This document shows positions 1 through 7,886 of a stretch of 64,000 nt of DNA, in pieces (the stretch's first letter is position 1; every line of letters starts with the position of its first letter). The notes under the pieces are model-generated. The model was not told the DNA's origin, made no database searches, and saw nothing but the letters and a program-made list of their open reading frames with translations. The translations under genes and the position numbers were made by a program. This DNA comes from Acidimicrobiia bacterium (GTDB lineage: Bacteria; Actinomycetota; Acidimicrobiia; IMCC26256; PALSA-555): assembly GCA_035948415.1 (NCBI GenBank), contig DASZJD010000017.1:1-64000 (forward strand). Direction: 5' to 3'.

Positions 1-278
1 GCCCGGACGCGCCCGAACAAGAACTCGTCGATCTCGGGCTCCCAGGCCCGGAAGCGGGGGCAGGCCCGGGTGCAGCTGGTGCAGCCCTTCTGGCCGTGCG
101 AGCAGTCGTCGGGCCCGAACCCGTCTTCGGTCTGGAAGGGCTTGTAGACCCCAGCGTCGTCGCGGTAGCCGAGCACGTCGTGGGGGCAGACGATGACGCA
201 GCCGGCGCAGCCGGTGCACAGCCCGCTCGTGACCACCTCCTCGTAGAGTTCCTTCCACTGCAGCTTCTCGGGCGGCAC
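1..278 (-). CDS. FrhB/FdhB-family iron-sulfur oxidoreductase, N-terminal part (cut by window edge)
   Basis: Only the first 92 residues are visible; the gene continues beyond the left edge. They carry two clustered cysteine sets typical of 4Fe-4S binding: C-x2-C-x2-C-x3-C at about residues 21-31 ([12 protein letters not shown]), then C-x6-C-x2-C-x3-C at about residues 61-75. This arrangement is known from the N-terminus of coenzyme F420 hydrogenase/dehydrogenase beta subunits (FrhB, FdhB), flavoproteins that pass electrons between F420 and iron-sulfur clusters. The start is a GTG giving MPPEKLQW. The gene is divergent from metF across a gap of about 110 bp. The flavin/F420 domain is not visible, so the substrate is unknown. 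The family call is reasonably firm; a generic ferredoxin-type dehydrogenase subunit is the alternative. Confidence 0.75.
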   Translation of the reverse strand, partial: MPPEKLQWKELYEEVVTSGLCTGCAGCVIVCPHDVLGYRDDAGVYKPFQTEDGFGPDDCSHGQKGCTSCTRACPRFRAWEPEIDEFLFGRVR

Positions 279-391
279 CCGAGCAGTCTGGCACGACCCC
301 AACCGCCGGCCCACGCCGACAGAACGGCCGGCGTCCTCGTGGGACGGTGGCCTACGCTTCGGAGTCCTCCACGGCACGGGCAGGTCGGTTG

Positions 392-1255
392 GTGGCCAAG
401 ATCAACGACATCCTTGCGGCCGGCCGGACGCTGTCGTTCGAGTTCTTCCCGCCGCGCACGCCGGAGGCCGAGGCCCAGCTCGAGCAGACCCTCGTGGAGC
501 TGGAGCCGCTCCGGCCCTCGTACGTGTCCGTGACGTACGGGGCCGGGGGGTCGACCCGAGACCGGACGCATGATCTCGTGGTGCGCATCAACCGCGACAC
601 GTCGATGACCGCGATGGCCCACCTCACGTGCGCCGCCCACACCCGCGCCGAGCTCACCGACGTGGTCACCCGGTACGGGGACGCGCGGGTCGAGAACATC
701 CTCGCCCTCGGTGGGGACCCGCCGAAGGAGCTCGAGCTTCCGCCGGGCGAGCTCGAGCACGCCATCGAGCTCGTGCGACTGGCGCGTGGTCTCGGCGACT
801 TCTCGATCGGGGTCGCTGTGCACCCGGAGCCGCACCCGCGCTCGCCGACGATCGAGAGCGACCGACGGTTCACCGCCGAGAAGCTCGCCGAGGCCGACTT
901 CGGGATCACCCAGTTCTTCTTCGAGCCGCGCCATTACTTCGAGCTCGTCGACGCGATGCGGGCTCGGGGCGTCGAGCGCCCCGTCATCCCGGGGATCATG
1001 CCCGTGCTAAGCCTCGCCGGTATCAAGCGCATGGCCGAACTGCAGGGCTCGGCGTTCCCGGACTGGCTCGCCGAGCGCCTCCACGCCGTCGGCGACGACC
1101 CGAAGGCGGTCCGGCAGGTGGGGATCGACGAGGCGACCCGCCTCTGCGCGTCGCTGCTCGAGGGCGGCGCGCCGGGCTTGCACTTTTACACGCTCAACCG
1201 CTCCCCGGCGACCCGCGAGATCGCCGCCAACCTCGGGCTGGCGCCGACGGGCTGA
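392..1255 (+). CDS. metF: methylenetetrahydrofolate reductase
   Basis: MetF reduces 5,10-methylenetetrahydrofolate to 5-methyltetrahydrofolate, the methyl donor for methionine synthesis. The protein has the family N-terminus ([14 protein letters not shown]), then [24 protein letters not shown] and the ALGGDPP segment of the FAD-binding TIM barrel, and is about 287 residues, normal for bacterial MetF. I prefer the GTG at 392 ([13 protein letters not shown]) because related proteins begin about ten residues before the SFEFFPP motif and a TACGCT hexamer lies about 35 nt upstream. The frame is open back to a GTG at 347, giving a 302-residue version. The neighbouring divergent gene encodes an F420-linked iron-sulfur protein, which may hint at the electron source. 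Confidence 0.93.
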   Translation: MAKINDILAAGRTLSFEFFPPRTPEAEAQLEQTLVELEPLRPSYVSVTYGAGGSTRDRTHDLVVRINRDTSMTAMAHLTCAAHTRAELTDVVTRYGDARVENILALGGDPPKELELPPGELEHAIELVRLARGLGDFSIGVAVHPEPHPRSPTIESDRRFTAEKLAEADFGITQFFFEPRHYFELVDAMRARGVERPVIPGIMPVLSLAGIKRMAELQGSAFPDWLAERLHAVGDDPKAVRQVGIDEATRLCASLLEGGAPGLHFYTLNRSPATREIAANLGLAPTG

Positions 1256-1319
1256 GCCCCGCGCGCCGCCGGCGGGGGCTCTAGCGTGCCGGGCCCGGGC
1301 CGGTGCGTGGGAGGACCCG

Positions 1320-3599
1320 ATGACGGGACGAGCGACCATCGGGCGGACCATCGCAGAGTCGGTGCCGGCCTTCCCATCGGTCGCCCGGCCGCCCGCGGGC
1401 GCGCCCCACGTCGTGCTCGTGGTGCTCGACGACCTCGGCTTCGGGCAGCTCGGCTGCTTCGGGTCCGACATCGCCACCCCCGCCATCGACCGGCTGGGCG
1501 CCGAGGGGCTGCGGTACAACCGCTTCCACGTGACGTCGCTCTGCTCCCCGACGCGCGCCTGCCTGCTCACGGGCCGGAACCACCACGCCGTCGGCATGGG
1601 CTTCCTGACCGACGTGCCGACGGGGTTCCCCGGCTACGACGGGCGGATCCCGCCGTCGGCGGCGACGCTGCCGCGGATGTTGCGCGACGCCGGGTACAGC
1701 ACCCTGGCCGTGGGGAAGTGGCACCTCGCCCCGCGTTGGGAGCAGAGCGCGTCGGGCCCGTTCAGTCGCTGGCCGCTCGGCCTCGGCTTCGAGCGCTACT
1801 ACGGGTTCCTCGCCGGCGACACCAACCAGTGGGCGCCCGAGCTCGTGCGCGACAACGGCTTCGTCGAGCCGCCCCGGTCGCCGGGGGACGGCTACCACCT
1901 CACCGAGGACCTCGTCGATCAGGCCGTCCGGATGGTCCAGGACCAGCAGCAGGCGACGCCGGCGAAGCCCTTCTTCCTGTACTTCGCGACCGGGGCCATG
2001 CACGCGCCGCACCACGCGCCGCGGGAGCACATCGAGCGCTACGCCGGGCGCTTCGACGCCGGCTGGGACGCCTGGCGGACCCAGCTCTTCGAGCGTCAGC
2101 TGGCGGGTGGCGTCGTCCCGCCGGGGACCACGCTCACGGACCGCCCGCCCTGGGTCGACGCGTGGGGGGACCTGTCGGCGGACGAGCGCCGCCTGTTCGC
2201 CCGCCTGATGGAGGTGTTCGCCGGGTTCCTCACCCACACCGACGAGCAGCTCGGCCGGCTGTTCGCCTTCCTCGAGCAGCTCGGCGTGCTCGACGACACC
2301 CTCGTGCTGCTCCTCTCCGACAACGGCGCCAGCGCCGAGGGTGGTCCCTTCGGGTCCCTGAACGAGCATCGGTTCACGCACGACCGCCTCGACGACCCCG
2401 CCGACACCCTGGCCCGGCTCGACGACCTCGGCGGACCACGCGCGTACAACCACTACCCGTGGGGCTGGGCCTGGGCTGGCAACACGCCCCTGCGGCTGTG
2501 GAAGCGGTACACGTGGCTCGGCGGGGTGCGGACCCCGCTGCTGGCGCGCTGGCCGGGCCGGATCCCCGACCCCGGCGCGGTGCGCCCGCAGTTCAGCCAC
2601 GCCGTCGACCTCCTGCCGACCGTGCTCGAGGCGGCCGGCCTCTCAGCGCCGGACGTCGTCGACGGGCGCACCCAGCAGCCCATCGACGGCGCCAGCCTCC
2701 TCGCCACGTTCGCCGACGCCGCGGCTGAGAGCCCGCGCCAGACCCAGTACTTCGAGATGATCGGCTCCCGGGCCATCTACCACGACGGGTGGAAGGCCAC
2801 GACCGACCACCTGGGCAACCAGCTGCGGGTGGAGACCGAGCGGCTCGAGGGCAGCCGCGACTTCGACCGCGACCGCTGGCTGCTCTTCCACCTCGACGAA
2901 GACTTCTCCGAAGCCCACGACCGCGGTGACGAGCACCCCGAGCTCGTGCAAGCGCTCGTCGAGCGGTGGTGGAGCGAGGCGGGACGCAACCAGGTCCTGC
3001 CGCTCGAGGACAGCATGATCTTTCGCGTCTCCGCCCTCGAGCCGCCCCCGTACGGCCGGCGGCGGCGCGCCGTGCTCCATCCCGGCGGCGGCCCGGTGAA
3101 CGAGGACGCGCTCCCGACGCTGCTCGGCGGCTTCCGACTCGACGTGGAGCTGGACGTCCCCGCCGACGGCGCCGAGGGCGTGGTGTGCGCGCTCGGGGAC
3201 TGGAACAACGGCTGGGCCTGCTACCTGATCGCCGGACGACCGATCGTCGCGTTCAGCCTCCTGGGCGCGCCGTACCGGATCGCCGCCCGCGACCCGATCC
3301 AAGCGGGCCGCCGTGTGCTCGGCGTCGAGTACGCGCGGGGCGCCGACCCGGGTGGCGCGGTCACCGTCGCGGTCGACGGGGTCGTCGTTGCCGACGGCTC
3401 GTTGGCGGACCCTCTGCCGTTCCGGTGGCAGATCGGCGGCGCCGGCCTGCTGGTCGGACGGGACCGAGGCTTGCCCGTCTCGGAGGACTACACGCCGCCG
3501 TTCCCGTGCACCGCCGAGCTGCGCTCGGTCGTGCTGGAGGGCGGGGCCACGCGTCAGCGCGACCCCCAGGAGGTGGCGGCGGCGCTCCGGCACGAGTAG
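1320..3599 (+). CDS. arylsulfatase (sulfatase family, alkaline phosphatase superfamily)
   Basis: This is a 759-residue sulfatase that hydrolyses sulfate esters. The signature CSPTR is at residues 75-79; Cys75 would be converted to formylglycine by a maturase not found in this window. Metal-binding acids are visible in VVLDDLGFG (about 34-42) and LLSDNGA (about 330), with the substrate-site GKWHLAP at about 131. The length and the long C-terminal beta-rich extension (residues about 560-759) resemble the large mycobacterial AtsD-type enzymes rather than the shorter AtsA type. No signal peptide is evident, so it is probably cytoplasmic. A GGGAGG ribosome site lies just before the ATG. A strong hairpin about 130 bp downstream probably ends the transcript. 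The natural substrate cannot be read from the sequence. Confidence 0.93.
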   Translation: MTGRATIGRTIAESVPAFPSVARPPAGAPHVVLVVLDDLGFGQLGCFGSDIATPAIDRLGAEGLRYNRFHVTSLCSPTRACLLTGRNHHAVGMGFLTDVPTGFPGYDGRIPPSAATLPRMLRDAGYSTLAVGKWHLAPRWEQSASGPFSRWPLGLGFERYYGFLAGDTNQWAPELVRDNGFVEPPRSPGDGYHLTEDLVDQAVRMVQDQQQATPAKPFFLYFATGAMHAPHHAPREHIERYAGRFDAGWDAWRTQLFERQLAGGVVPPGTTLTDRPPWVDAWGDLSADERRLFARLMEVFAGFLTHTDEQLGRLFAFLEQLGVLDDTLVLLLSDNGASAEGGPFGSLNEHRFTHDRLDDPADTLARLDDLGGPRAYNHYPWGWAWAGNTPLRLWKRYTWLGGVRTPLLARWPGRIPDPGAVRPQFSHAVDLLPTVLEAAGLSAPDVVDGRTQQPIDGASLLATFADAAAESPRQTQYFEMIGSRAIYHDGWKATTDHLGNQLRVETERLEGSRDFDRDRWLLFHLDEDFSEAHDRGDEHPELVQALVERWWSEAGRNQVLPLEDSMIFRVSALEPPPYGRRRRAVLHPGGGPVNEDALPTLLGGFRLDVELDVPADGAEGVVCALGDWNNGWACYLIAGRPIVAFSLLGAPYRIAARDPIQAGRRVLGVEYARGADPGGAVTVAVDGVVVADGSLADPLPFRWQIGGAGLLVGRDRGLPVSEDYTPPFPCTAELRSVVLEGGATRQRDPQEVAAALRHE

Positions 3600-3680
3600 C
3601 GCTCGGACGGCGGACGGGACCGGCGCCGCCGCCGAGCCCGAGCCGCGACACCTCGTGCACAATCCCCAACGCGCAACGAC

Positions 3681-3783
3681 CGGCCGGCGGGCGGTCCCAG
3701 CAGGACGATCGCGGCCGAGTCGGGTGGACGCCGATGGACCCGGAGCGCGGGCTCCGGGTCCATCGTCGGCCGGCGGGCGGTCC
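3681..3783. repeat. 17-bp direct repeats flanking a hairpin
   Basis: The 17-mer CGGCCGGCGGGCGGTCC occurs at 3681-3697 and again, identical, at 3767-3783. The second copy begins three bases after the hairpin at 3733-3764. The two copies lie between convergent genes. This could be a remnant of a small mobile or duplicated element, or a by-product of local slippage in a GC-rich spacer; no coding sequence is present. Confidence 0.5.
3733..3764. terminator. bidirectional hairpin terminator candidate
   Basis: A perfect 14-bp inverted repeat (GATGGACCCGGAGC and its complement) closes a 4-nt loop. It lies between the convergent arylsulfatase and lipoprotein genes, which suits a terminator for both. 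There is no U-run, as is common in GC-rich actinobacteria. Confidence 0.65.
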
Positions 3784-3827
3784 TGAGCCGTGCCCGGCGC
3801 TGCACCCGGCTCGGCTCGTCCACGCGC

Positions 3828-4385
3828 TTACGGACAGCCGAAGCCGACCTCGGCGAGGACGGCCGCCGACGGCGTCAGACCTGCACTGCCCGGACAGCCC
3901 ACCATCGCAGTCCCGGCGTCCGTGACCGTCCACTGGCCGGCGTCGCAGTGCACGAGGCCATGTCCGCCTTGGAAGTCGTTGTAGAAAGCCGGTACCGGTC
4001 CGTCGAAGAAGCTGGCCCACGACGGGTCCGAGGCCGCGATCGTGATGTTCGCGACGTTGTACTCGTCGGCGGTGACGTTCAGCCCGGCGACGGGGCTGGC
4101 CTTCACGGCCGCAGGGATGGTGGCGGCCCCGCCACACGGCGGCGTCGGCGCCGTGACCGGCGTCGCCGGTCCGGGCGTGGCGTTGCTGGGTGTGACCGCC
4201 CCCGGCGCCGCCGTCGTGCGCCGCCGGCTCGCGGGATGACTCGCCTGTGGCGAGGTCGCGCAGGCGGCCAGCACGCTCAGCGCCCCGATGGCGACGAGCG
4301 ACCGAGTGGCGAAGCGCTGGAAGGGACGAGGCCTCGGATCGGGAACCGAGCCCGTGACCGGCTGACGGGTGTGGAAGTGGGACAT
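3828..4385 (-). CDS. small secreted lipoprotein, unknown function (paralogue of the gene at 57033)
   Basis: I do not recognise a named family. The 185-residue product has an Arg-rich N-terminus, a hydrophobic stretch and a lipobox (SVLAAC, Cys about 42), then a Ser/Thr/Pro/Ala-rich linker and a compact C-terminal domain of about 100 residues. That domain contains PCGGAATIPAAV, SPVAGL, HCDAGQWTVTD and a terminal GCP, with four cysteines that could form two disulfides. A second gene at 57033-57485 encodes the same domain with the same four cysteines. The gene is divergent from the ECF sigma gene at 4651, so the two may share control. It probably acts at the outer face of the membrane. Confidence 0.8.
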   Translation of the reverse strand: MSHFHTRQPVTGSVPDPRPRPFQRFATRSLVAIGALSVLAACATSPQASHPASRRRTTAAPGAVTPSNATPGPATPVTAPTPPCGGAATIPAAVKASPVAGLNVTADEYNVANITIAASDPSWASFFDGPVPAFYNDFQGGHGLVHCDAGQWTVTDAGTAMVGCPGSAGLTPSAAVLAEVGFGCP

Positions 4386-4650
4386 GACGACCTCCTGGTT
4401 GGTTCATGGATCAGAGGCCCGTCGGTGGTGATCCCTTACAGTTTTCGAGTCCCGATCTGGTCAGCTCGGCGGCTCGGCCGCTGACTGATGGCGTGGGCTC
4501 GCCACGCTCGGCGTTGCGGCCCCGCCCGATGGAACGCTCGTGGTGCCGCAGATCGGACGGATTTCTTGCAAGGTCGCGTGCCGCGCCCGACTCTCACTCG
4601 TGTGGACGGAATCGCCATGGGCGCGTCCGGAGCCCCCTACGATTCACGGC

Positions 4651-6090
4651 GTGCGCAGCGACGCCGAGCTCGCGGCTGCCGCTCGCGCCGGTGACCAGGA
4701 CGCCTTCGCGGCGATCTACGACCGGTATGCCGATCGGTTGCACGACTTCTGCTATTCGGTCCTCCGCGATCGCCATGAGGCGGGCGACGCGATGCAGGAC
4801 ACGTTCGTGCTCGCCGCTCGTCATCTCGATCGCCTTCGTGACCTTGGGGCGCTGCGGCCCTGGCTGTTCGCGATCGCGCGGCGCGAGGCCCTGCACCGCG
4901 CGACGGCGCAGAACCGCGTCCTCCCAACCGAGGACGCGGGCGCGGACGAGCGTTCCGAAGGCCCAGATCCGGAGGACGCCGTGATCGGCGGCGACGCAGC
5001 GACGGTGGTGTGGCAGGCGGCCGCGGGGCTGGCCGAACGCGACCGGGTGCTGCTGGATCTGCACGTTCGCCAGGGTCTCGACGGCAAAGAGCTCGCCGAG
5101 GCGCTGGGCACGACCCCGTCGCACGCGTACGTGCTGATGACCCGTCTCCGCGATCAGGTCGAGCGCTCGATCGGCGCCCTCCTCGTGGCTCGGCTGGGCC
5201 GCCGCGACTGCGAGGAACTCCAGCAGGTGCTCGCGGGGTGGGACGGCACGTTCTCGCCGCTCTGGCGCAAGCGCGTCGCTCGGCACGTCGAGGACTGCGA
5301 GACCTGCTCGGAGCAGCGACGCAGCTTGGCGAGCCCCCTCGCGCTCCTGGCCGCGGCTCCGCTCGTCCCCGCCCCTCTGGCGCTGCGTGCGCTCACGCTC
5401 GAGCGCATGAACCGGGGCGGCGGCGGGTCCGTGCGCTCGTGGCGTCGACCTCGCGGTCGAGGCGGCTTTCCCCCGCCGCTGTCCCGCCGGCCGCGCCCTC
5501 GCACCGTCGTCGCGGCCGCGGCCGCCGCGATCTTGGTGGGCGCCCTCGCCGCGGGAGGCCTGCTGGCCGGAGGTGGATCCGGCGCTCCGGTCACGATCCG
5601 AGCCGACCGCGGCACCACCCAGTCGACCGCGGCCCCCAGGGCGACCACGACGTCGATGCCGGCTGCGAGCGATGCTGCCACCTCCACCACGGTGGCCACT
5701 GCGGCGCCCCCAGGGCGAGGCGGAGGGAGCGGTCCGTCGCCGCCACCTCCACCCCCGCCGAGGGACACCACGCCGCCGACGCTCACGAACCTCACCATCC
5801 AGTCGAGCTGCATCGACCAGCCGAGCGGAACCGAGGTGCTCGGCGCCACTGCGTTCGACGACTCCCGGCTCGCCTCCGTCGTGGTCGAGGTCCGCTACAA
5901 CAACGGGTCCCAGGTCGCGGACGCCGGCCCGATGACCCCGAGCGGTGGCGACCGCTACTCGAGGACGGTCGCGGCCACTTCCTTCCCGCCGCCCTTTGCG
6001 ACCGCGACCTGGACCGTGACGGCCACCGACGGCGCGGGAAACCAGTCGACCGCGTCAGGTCCACCGTTTGACGTCGGGTGCATCCACTGA
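4651..6090 (+). CDS. membrane-anchored ECF sigma factor with fused zinc-finger, TM segment and extracellular domain
   Basis: Residues about 10-75 form sigma-70 region 2 (DQDAFAAIYDRYADRLHDFCYSVL) split only by normal variation, and about 110-165 form region 4. These are followed by a zinc-finger-like H-x3-C-x2-C (His212, Cys216, Cys219) as found in anti-sigma factors. A transmembrane helix lies at about residues 284-307, then a Thr/Ser/Pro-rich linker and an extracellular Ig-like domain of about 100 residues with two cysteines. The chain is 479 residues, over twice a normal ECF factor, so sigma and anti-sigma/sensor parts seem combined. GTG 4651 is preferred to upstream starts because region 2 begins at once and TACGAT lies 7 nt before it. 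The divergent neighbour is a lipoprotein. Confidence 0.85.
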   Translation: MRSDAELAAAARAGDQDAFAAIYDRYADRLHDFCYSVLRDRHEAGDAMQDTFVLAARHLDRLRDLGALRPWLFAIARREALHRATAQNRVLPTEDAGADERSEGPDPEDAVIGGDAATVVWQAAAGLAERDRVLLDLHVRQGLDGKELAEALGTTPSHAYVLMTRLRDQVERSIGALLVARLGRRDCEELQQVLAGWDGTFSPLWRKRVARHVEDCETCSEQRRSLASPLALLAAAPLVPAPLALRALTLERMNRGGGGSVRSWRRPRGRGGFPPPLSRRPRPRTVVAAAAAAILVGALAAGGLLAGGGSGAPVTIRADRGTTQSTAAPRATTTSMPAASDAATSTTVATAAPPGRGGGSGPSPPPPPPPRDTTPPTLTNLTIQSSCIDQPSGTEVLGATAFDDSRLASVVVEVRYNNGSQVADAGPMTPSGGDRYSRTVAATSFPPPFATATWTVTATDGAGNQSTASGPPFDVGCIH

Positions 6091-6281
6091 TTACGGGTCC
6101 CGTCACTCCATGTGCCGGGCGGTGGTGTCGGGCGCACCCGCCGGGCGGGCCGCTTGACCTTCGGAGCCGACGCACCGATGCGACGAGCCTCGCGACGCAG
6201 GGCCTCATGAAGAGTCGTCGCAGACTCGGCGCAGGCCGGCACCCAGCGACTCGGAGCCGGGGTGCCTTGCGGAGGGAGTGG

Positions 6282-6370
6282 CGGAGGGAGTGGGATTTGA
6301 ACCCACGGTGCCCATTGCTGGACACAACGGTTTTCGAGACCGCCCCGTTCGGCCGCTCCGGCATCCCTCC
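6282..6370 (-). tRNA. tRNA-Ser (anticodon CGA)
   Basis: The minus strand folds into a class II tRNA: acceptor GGAGGGA/TCCCTCC, discriminator G, anticodon loop CTCGAAA (CGA, reads UCG), a long variable arm and T-arm GGGTTCAAATCCC. CCA is not encoded. The 3' end is followed by a second copy of its last 11 bases, GGAGGGAGTGG, at 6271-6281. Confidence 0.95.
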
Positions 6371-6418
6371 GTCGACGAGTCTACGGCCGTGCCATTCGCC
6401 GACTGGACGGTGCTCGGC

Positions 6419-6880
6419 TCAGCGTCGCAACGCGAAGAACTCGTGGAGGACTGCGCTGCACTCGGCGGCCCGCACTCCGTCCACGACTTCGAACTCGTGG
6501 TTCAGGCGCGGATCCGCGCCGAGCTGGTAGAGGCTCCCGAGCGCGCCCGCCTTCGGGTCGGCGGCGCCGAACGCGACTGCGTCGACCTGGGCGGCGACGG
6601 CGGCGCCGGCGCACATGGGACACGGCTCCAGCGTGACGACGAGCACGCAGCCCGCGAGCCGCCGCGATCCCACGACCGCGGCGGCGTCGCGCAGGGCCAG
6701 GATCTCCGCGTGCGCGGTGGGGTCGTCGCGGAGCTGGCGCTCGTTGTGACGCTCGGCGATCACCACGCCGTCGGCGGAGCCGGCGACGACGGCGCCGATG
6801 GGCACGTCGCCGTGCTCGGCTGCCGCGCGGGCCTGGAGCAGCGCCTGCCCCATCAGTGCTTCGAGCCGCTGGGGTCGCAC
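6419..6880 (-). CDS. tadA: tRNA-specific adenosine deaminase
   Basis: TadA deaminates adenosine 34 of tRNA-Arg(ACG) to inosine so that one tRNA reads several codons. The 153-residue protein has both zinc and catalytic motifs of the cytidine deaminase fold: HAE at residues 57-59, with Glu59 as proton shuttle, and PCPMC at 86-90, with Cys87 and Cys90 as zinc ligands. Length and C-terminal helices are typical. It starts one base after the end of the upstream PPOX gene on the same strand, so the two are likely co-transcribed. The pair is flanked by two tRNA-Ser genes. Confidence 0.95.
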   Translation of the reverse strand: MRPQRLEALMGQALLQARAAAEHGDVPIGAVVAGSADGVVIAERHNERQLRDDPTAHAEILALRDAAAVVGSRRLAGCVLVVTLEPCPMCAGAAVAAQVDAVAFGAADPKAGALGSLYQLGADPRLNHEFEVVDGVRAAECSAVLHEFFALRR

Positions 6881-6881
6881 C

Positions 6882-7307
6882 TCAGGCCGCGACGTCGGTG
6901 TTGGCGACCACGGTCGCGCCGGTCACCCGCGCGAGGAGCTCGTCCGGGACCGCGTTCCGCCGGCCGAACTCCTGCGCCTGGTCCGCCCCCATGTACCGAC
7001 CCCCGATCTTGGTGGCGAAGCGCAGCAGCTCATCGAGGTCGGTGCTGAGCGACGCTTCGCCGGTCACGGTCACGAACGCGTACGGAGGGCGTTCGTCGTC
7101 GACGCAGAGGGCGACCCGAGGGTCACGGCGCAGCGCGCGGCCCTTCACCGATTCTGCACCCGTCGTGAACACCGCGTCGTCGCCGTCGAGCACGAACCAG
7201 ACCGGCACGACGTGCGGGCGCCCGTCGGCCCGGACGGTGGCGAGCTCGGCGGTGCGGGTCCCGGCGCCGAGGAAGGATCGGACCTGCTCCGGGGTCATGG
7301 GCGCCAT
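6882..7307 (-). CDS. PPOX-class F420-dependent oxidoreductase (Rv1155-like)
   Basis: The 141-residue product resembles the split-barrel flavin/F420 oxidoreductases of actinobacteria: TAELATVRADGRPHVVPVWFVLDGD, then FTTGAESVKGRALRRDPRVALCVDD, and a C-terminal helix. The family binds deazaflavin F420 or FMN; F420 is likely here by analogy with Rv1155, but the substrate is unknown. The frame is open upstream for 66 more codons, which would run through the tRNA-Ser(GGA) gene, so the ATG at 7307 (or 7298) is the credible start. ATACT lies about 6 nt before 7307, suggesting a leaderless message. It precedes tadA in a two-gene unit. Confidence 0.88.
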   Translation of the reverse strand: MAPMTPEQVRSFLGAGTRTAELATVRADGRPHVVPVWFVLDGDDAVFTTGAESVKGRALRRDPRVALCVDDERPPYAFVTVTGEASLSTDLDELLRFATKIGGRYMGADQAQEFGRRNAVPDELLARVTGATVVANTDVAA

Positions 7308-7426
7308 CGGGCCAGTATCGCCGGCGCGCCTCGGACGACTGCCCCCATCCGCGCCGATCGGGCCTCGCCGGAGCGGCACCGAGTGGGCGCGCGGGACCCT
7401 CGGTCGCGCGGCCAGTACCGCCGGGG

Positions 7427-7511
7427 CGGAGGGAGTGGGATTCGAACCCACGGTGAGTTGCCCCACACACGCTCTCCAGGCGTGCCGATTCGTCCGCTCT
7501 CGCATCCCTCC
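7427..7511 (-). tRNA. tRNA-Ser (anticodon GGA)
   Basis: A class II tRNA fold on the minus strand: acceptor GGAGGGA/TCCCTCC, discriminator G, anticodon loop CTGGAGA (GGA, reads UCC/UCU), long variable arm and T-arm GGGTTCGAATCCC. The acceptor stem is identical to that of the tRNA-Ser(CGA) about 1.1 kb away. Confidence 0.95.
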
Positions 7512-7551
7512 TGGAGGACGGCATCGTAGGCACCGGCGCTAACCTCGCCCC

Positions 7552-7828
7552 GCGGACCGTGCTAGGCGGGGAGCTCGTGGTGCCCTGTACCCCCAATCCA
7601 CGCACGGGGGGCTGAAGCCCCGCCCGAGGCCCGATCCGCCGTTCGATCGGACCCGCTCGACCGGCGTCGAGGGTCGGGTCCTGCGCGACGAGACCCCGCG
7701 AACCGAGTCAGGTCCGGAAGGAAGCAGCTCTCAGCGGACCGTCCCGGGTGCCGCAGGCAAGCCTGGCCGGAGCCGGCGGCGGGCACCGCGAGGGCGGCGG
7801 CCAGGTCGACGGCGGGTGCACGGTCCGC
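7552..7828 (+). ncRNA. ffs: signal recognition particle RNA, large bacterial type
   Basis: This RNA scaffolds the signal recognition particle with Ffh and targets membrane proteins. The S-domain hallmark GTCAGGTCCGGAAGGAAGCA is at about 7708-7727. The upstream GGGGAGC and GTGCCCTGTACC segments match the Alu domain of the B. subtilis scRNA, so this is the long form, about 277 nt. The ends are set by a perfect 11-bp closing helix, GCGGACCGTGC (7552-7562) with GCACGGTCCGC (7818-7828). It lies about 60 bp before dnaX, the usual location in Gram-positive genomes. No protein gene is needed in this stretch. Confidence 0.93.
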
Positions 7829-7886
7829 ACCCTCGCATCGACGCGCCGGCGACGGGCCGAGCGCCGGCCGTCGATACAGTCCGTCC

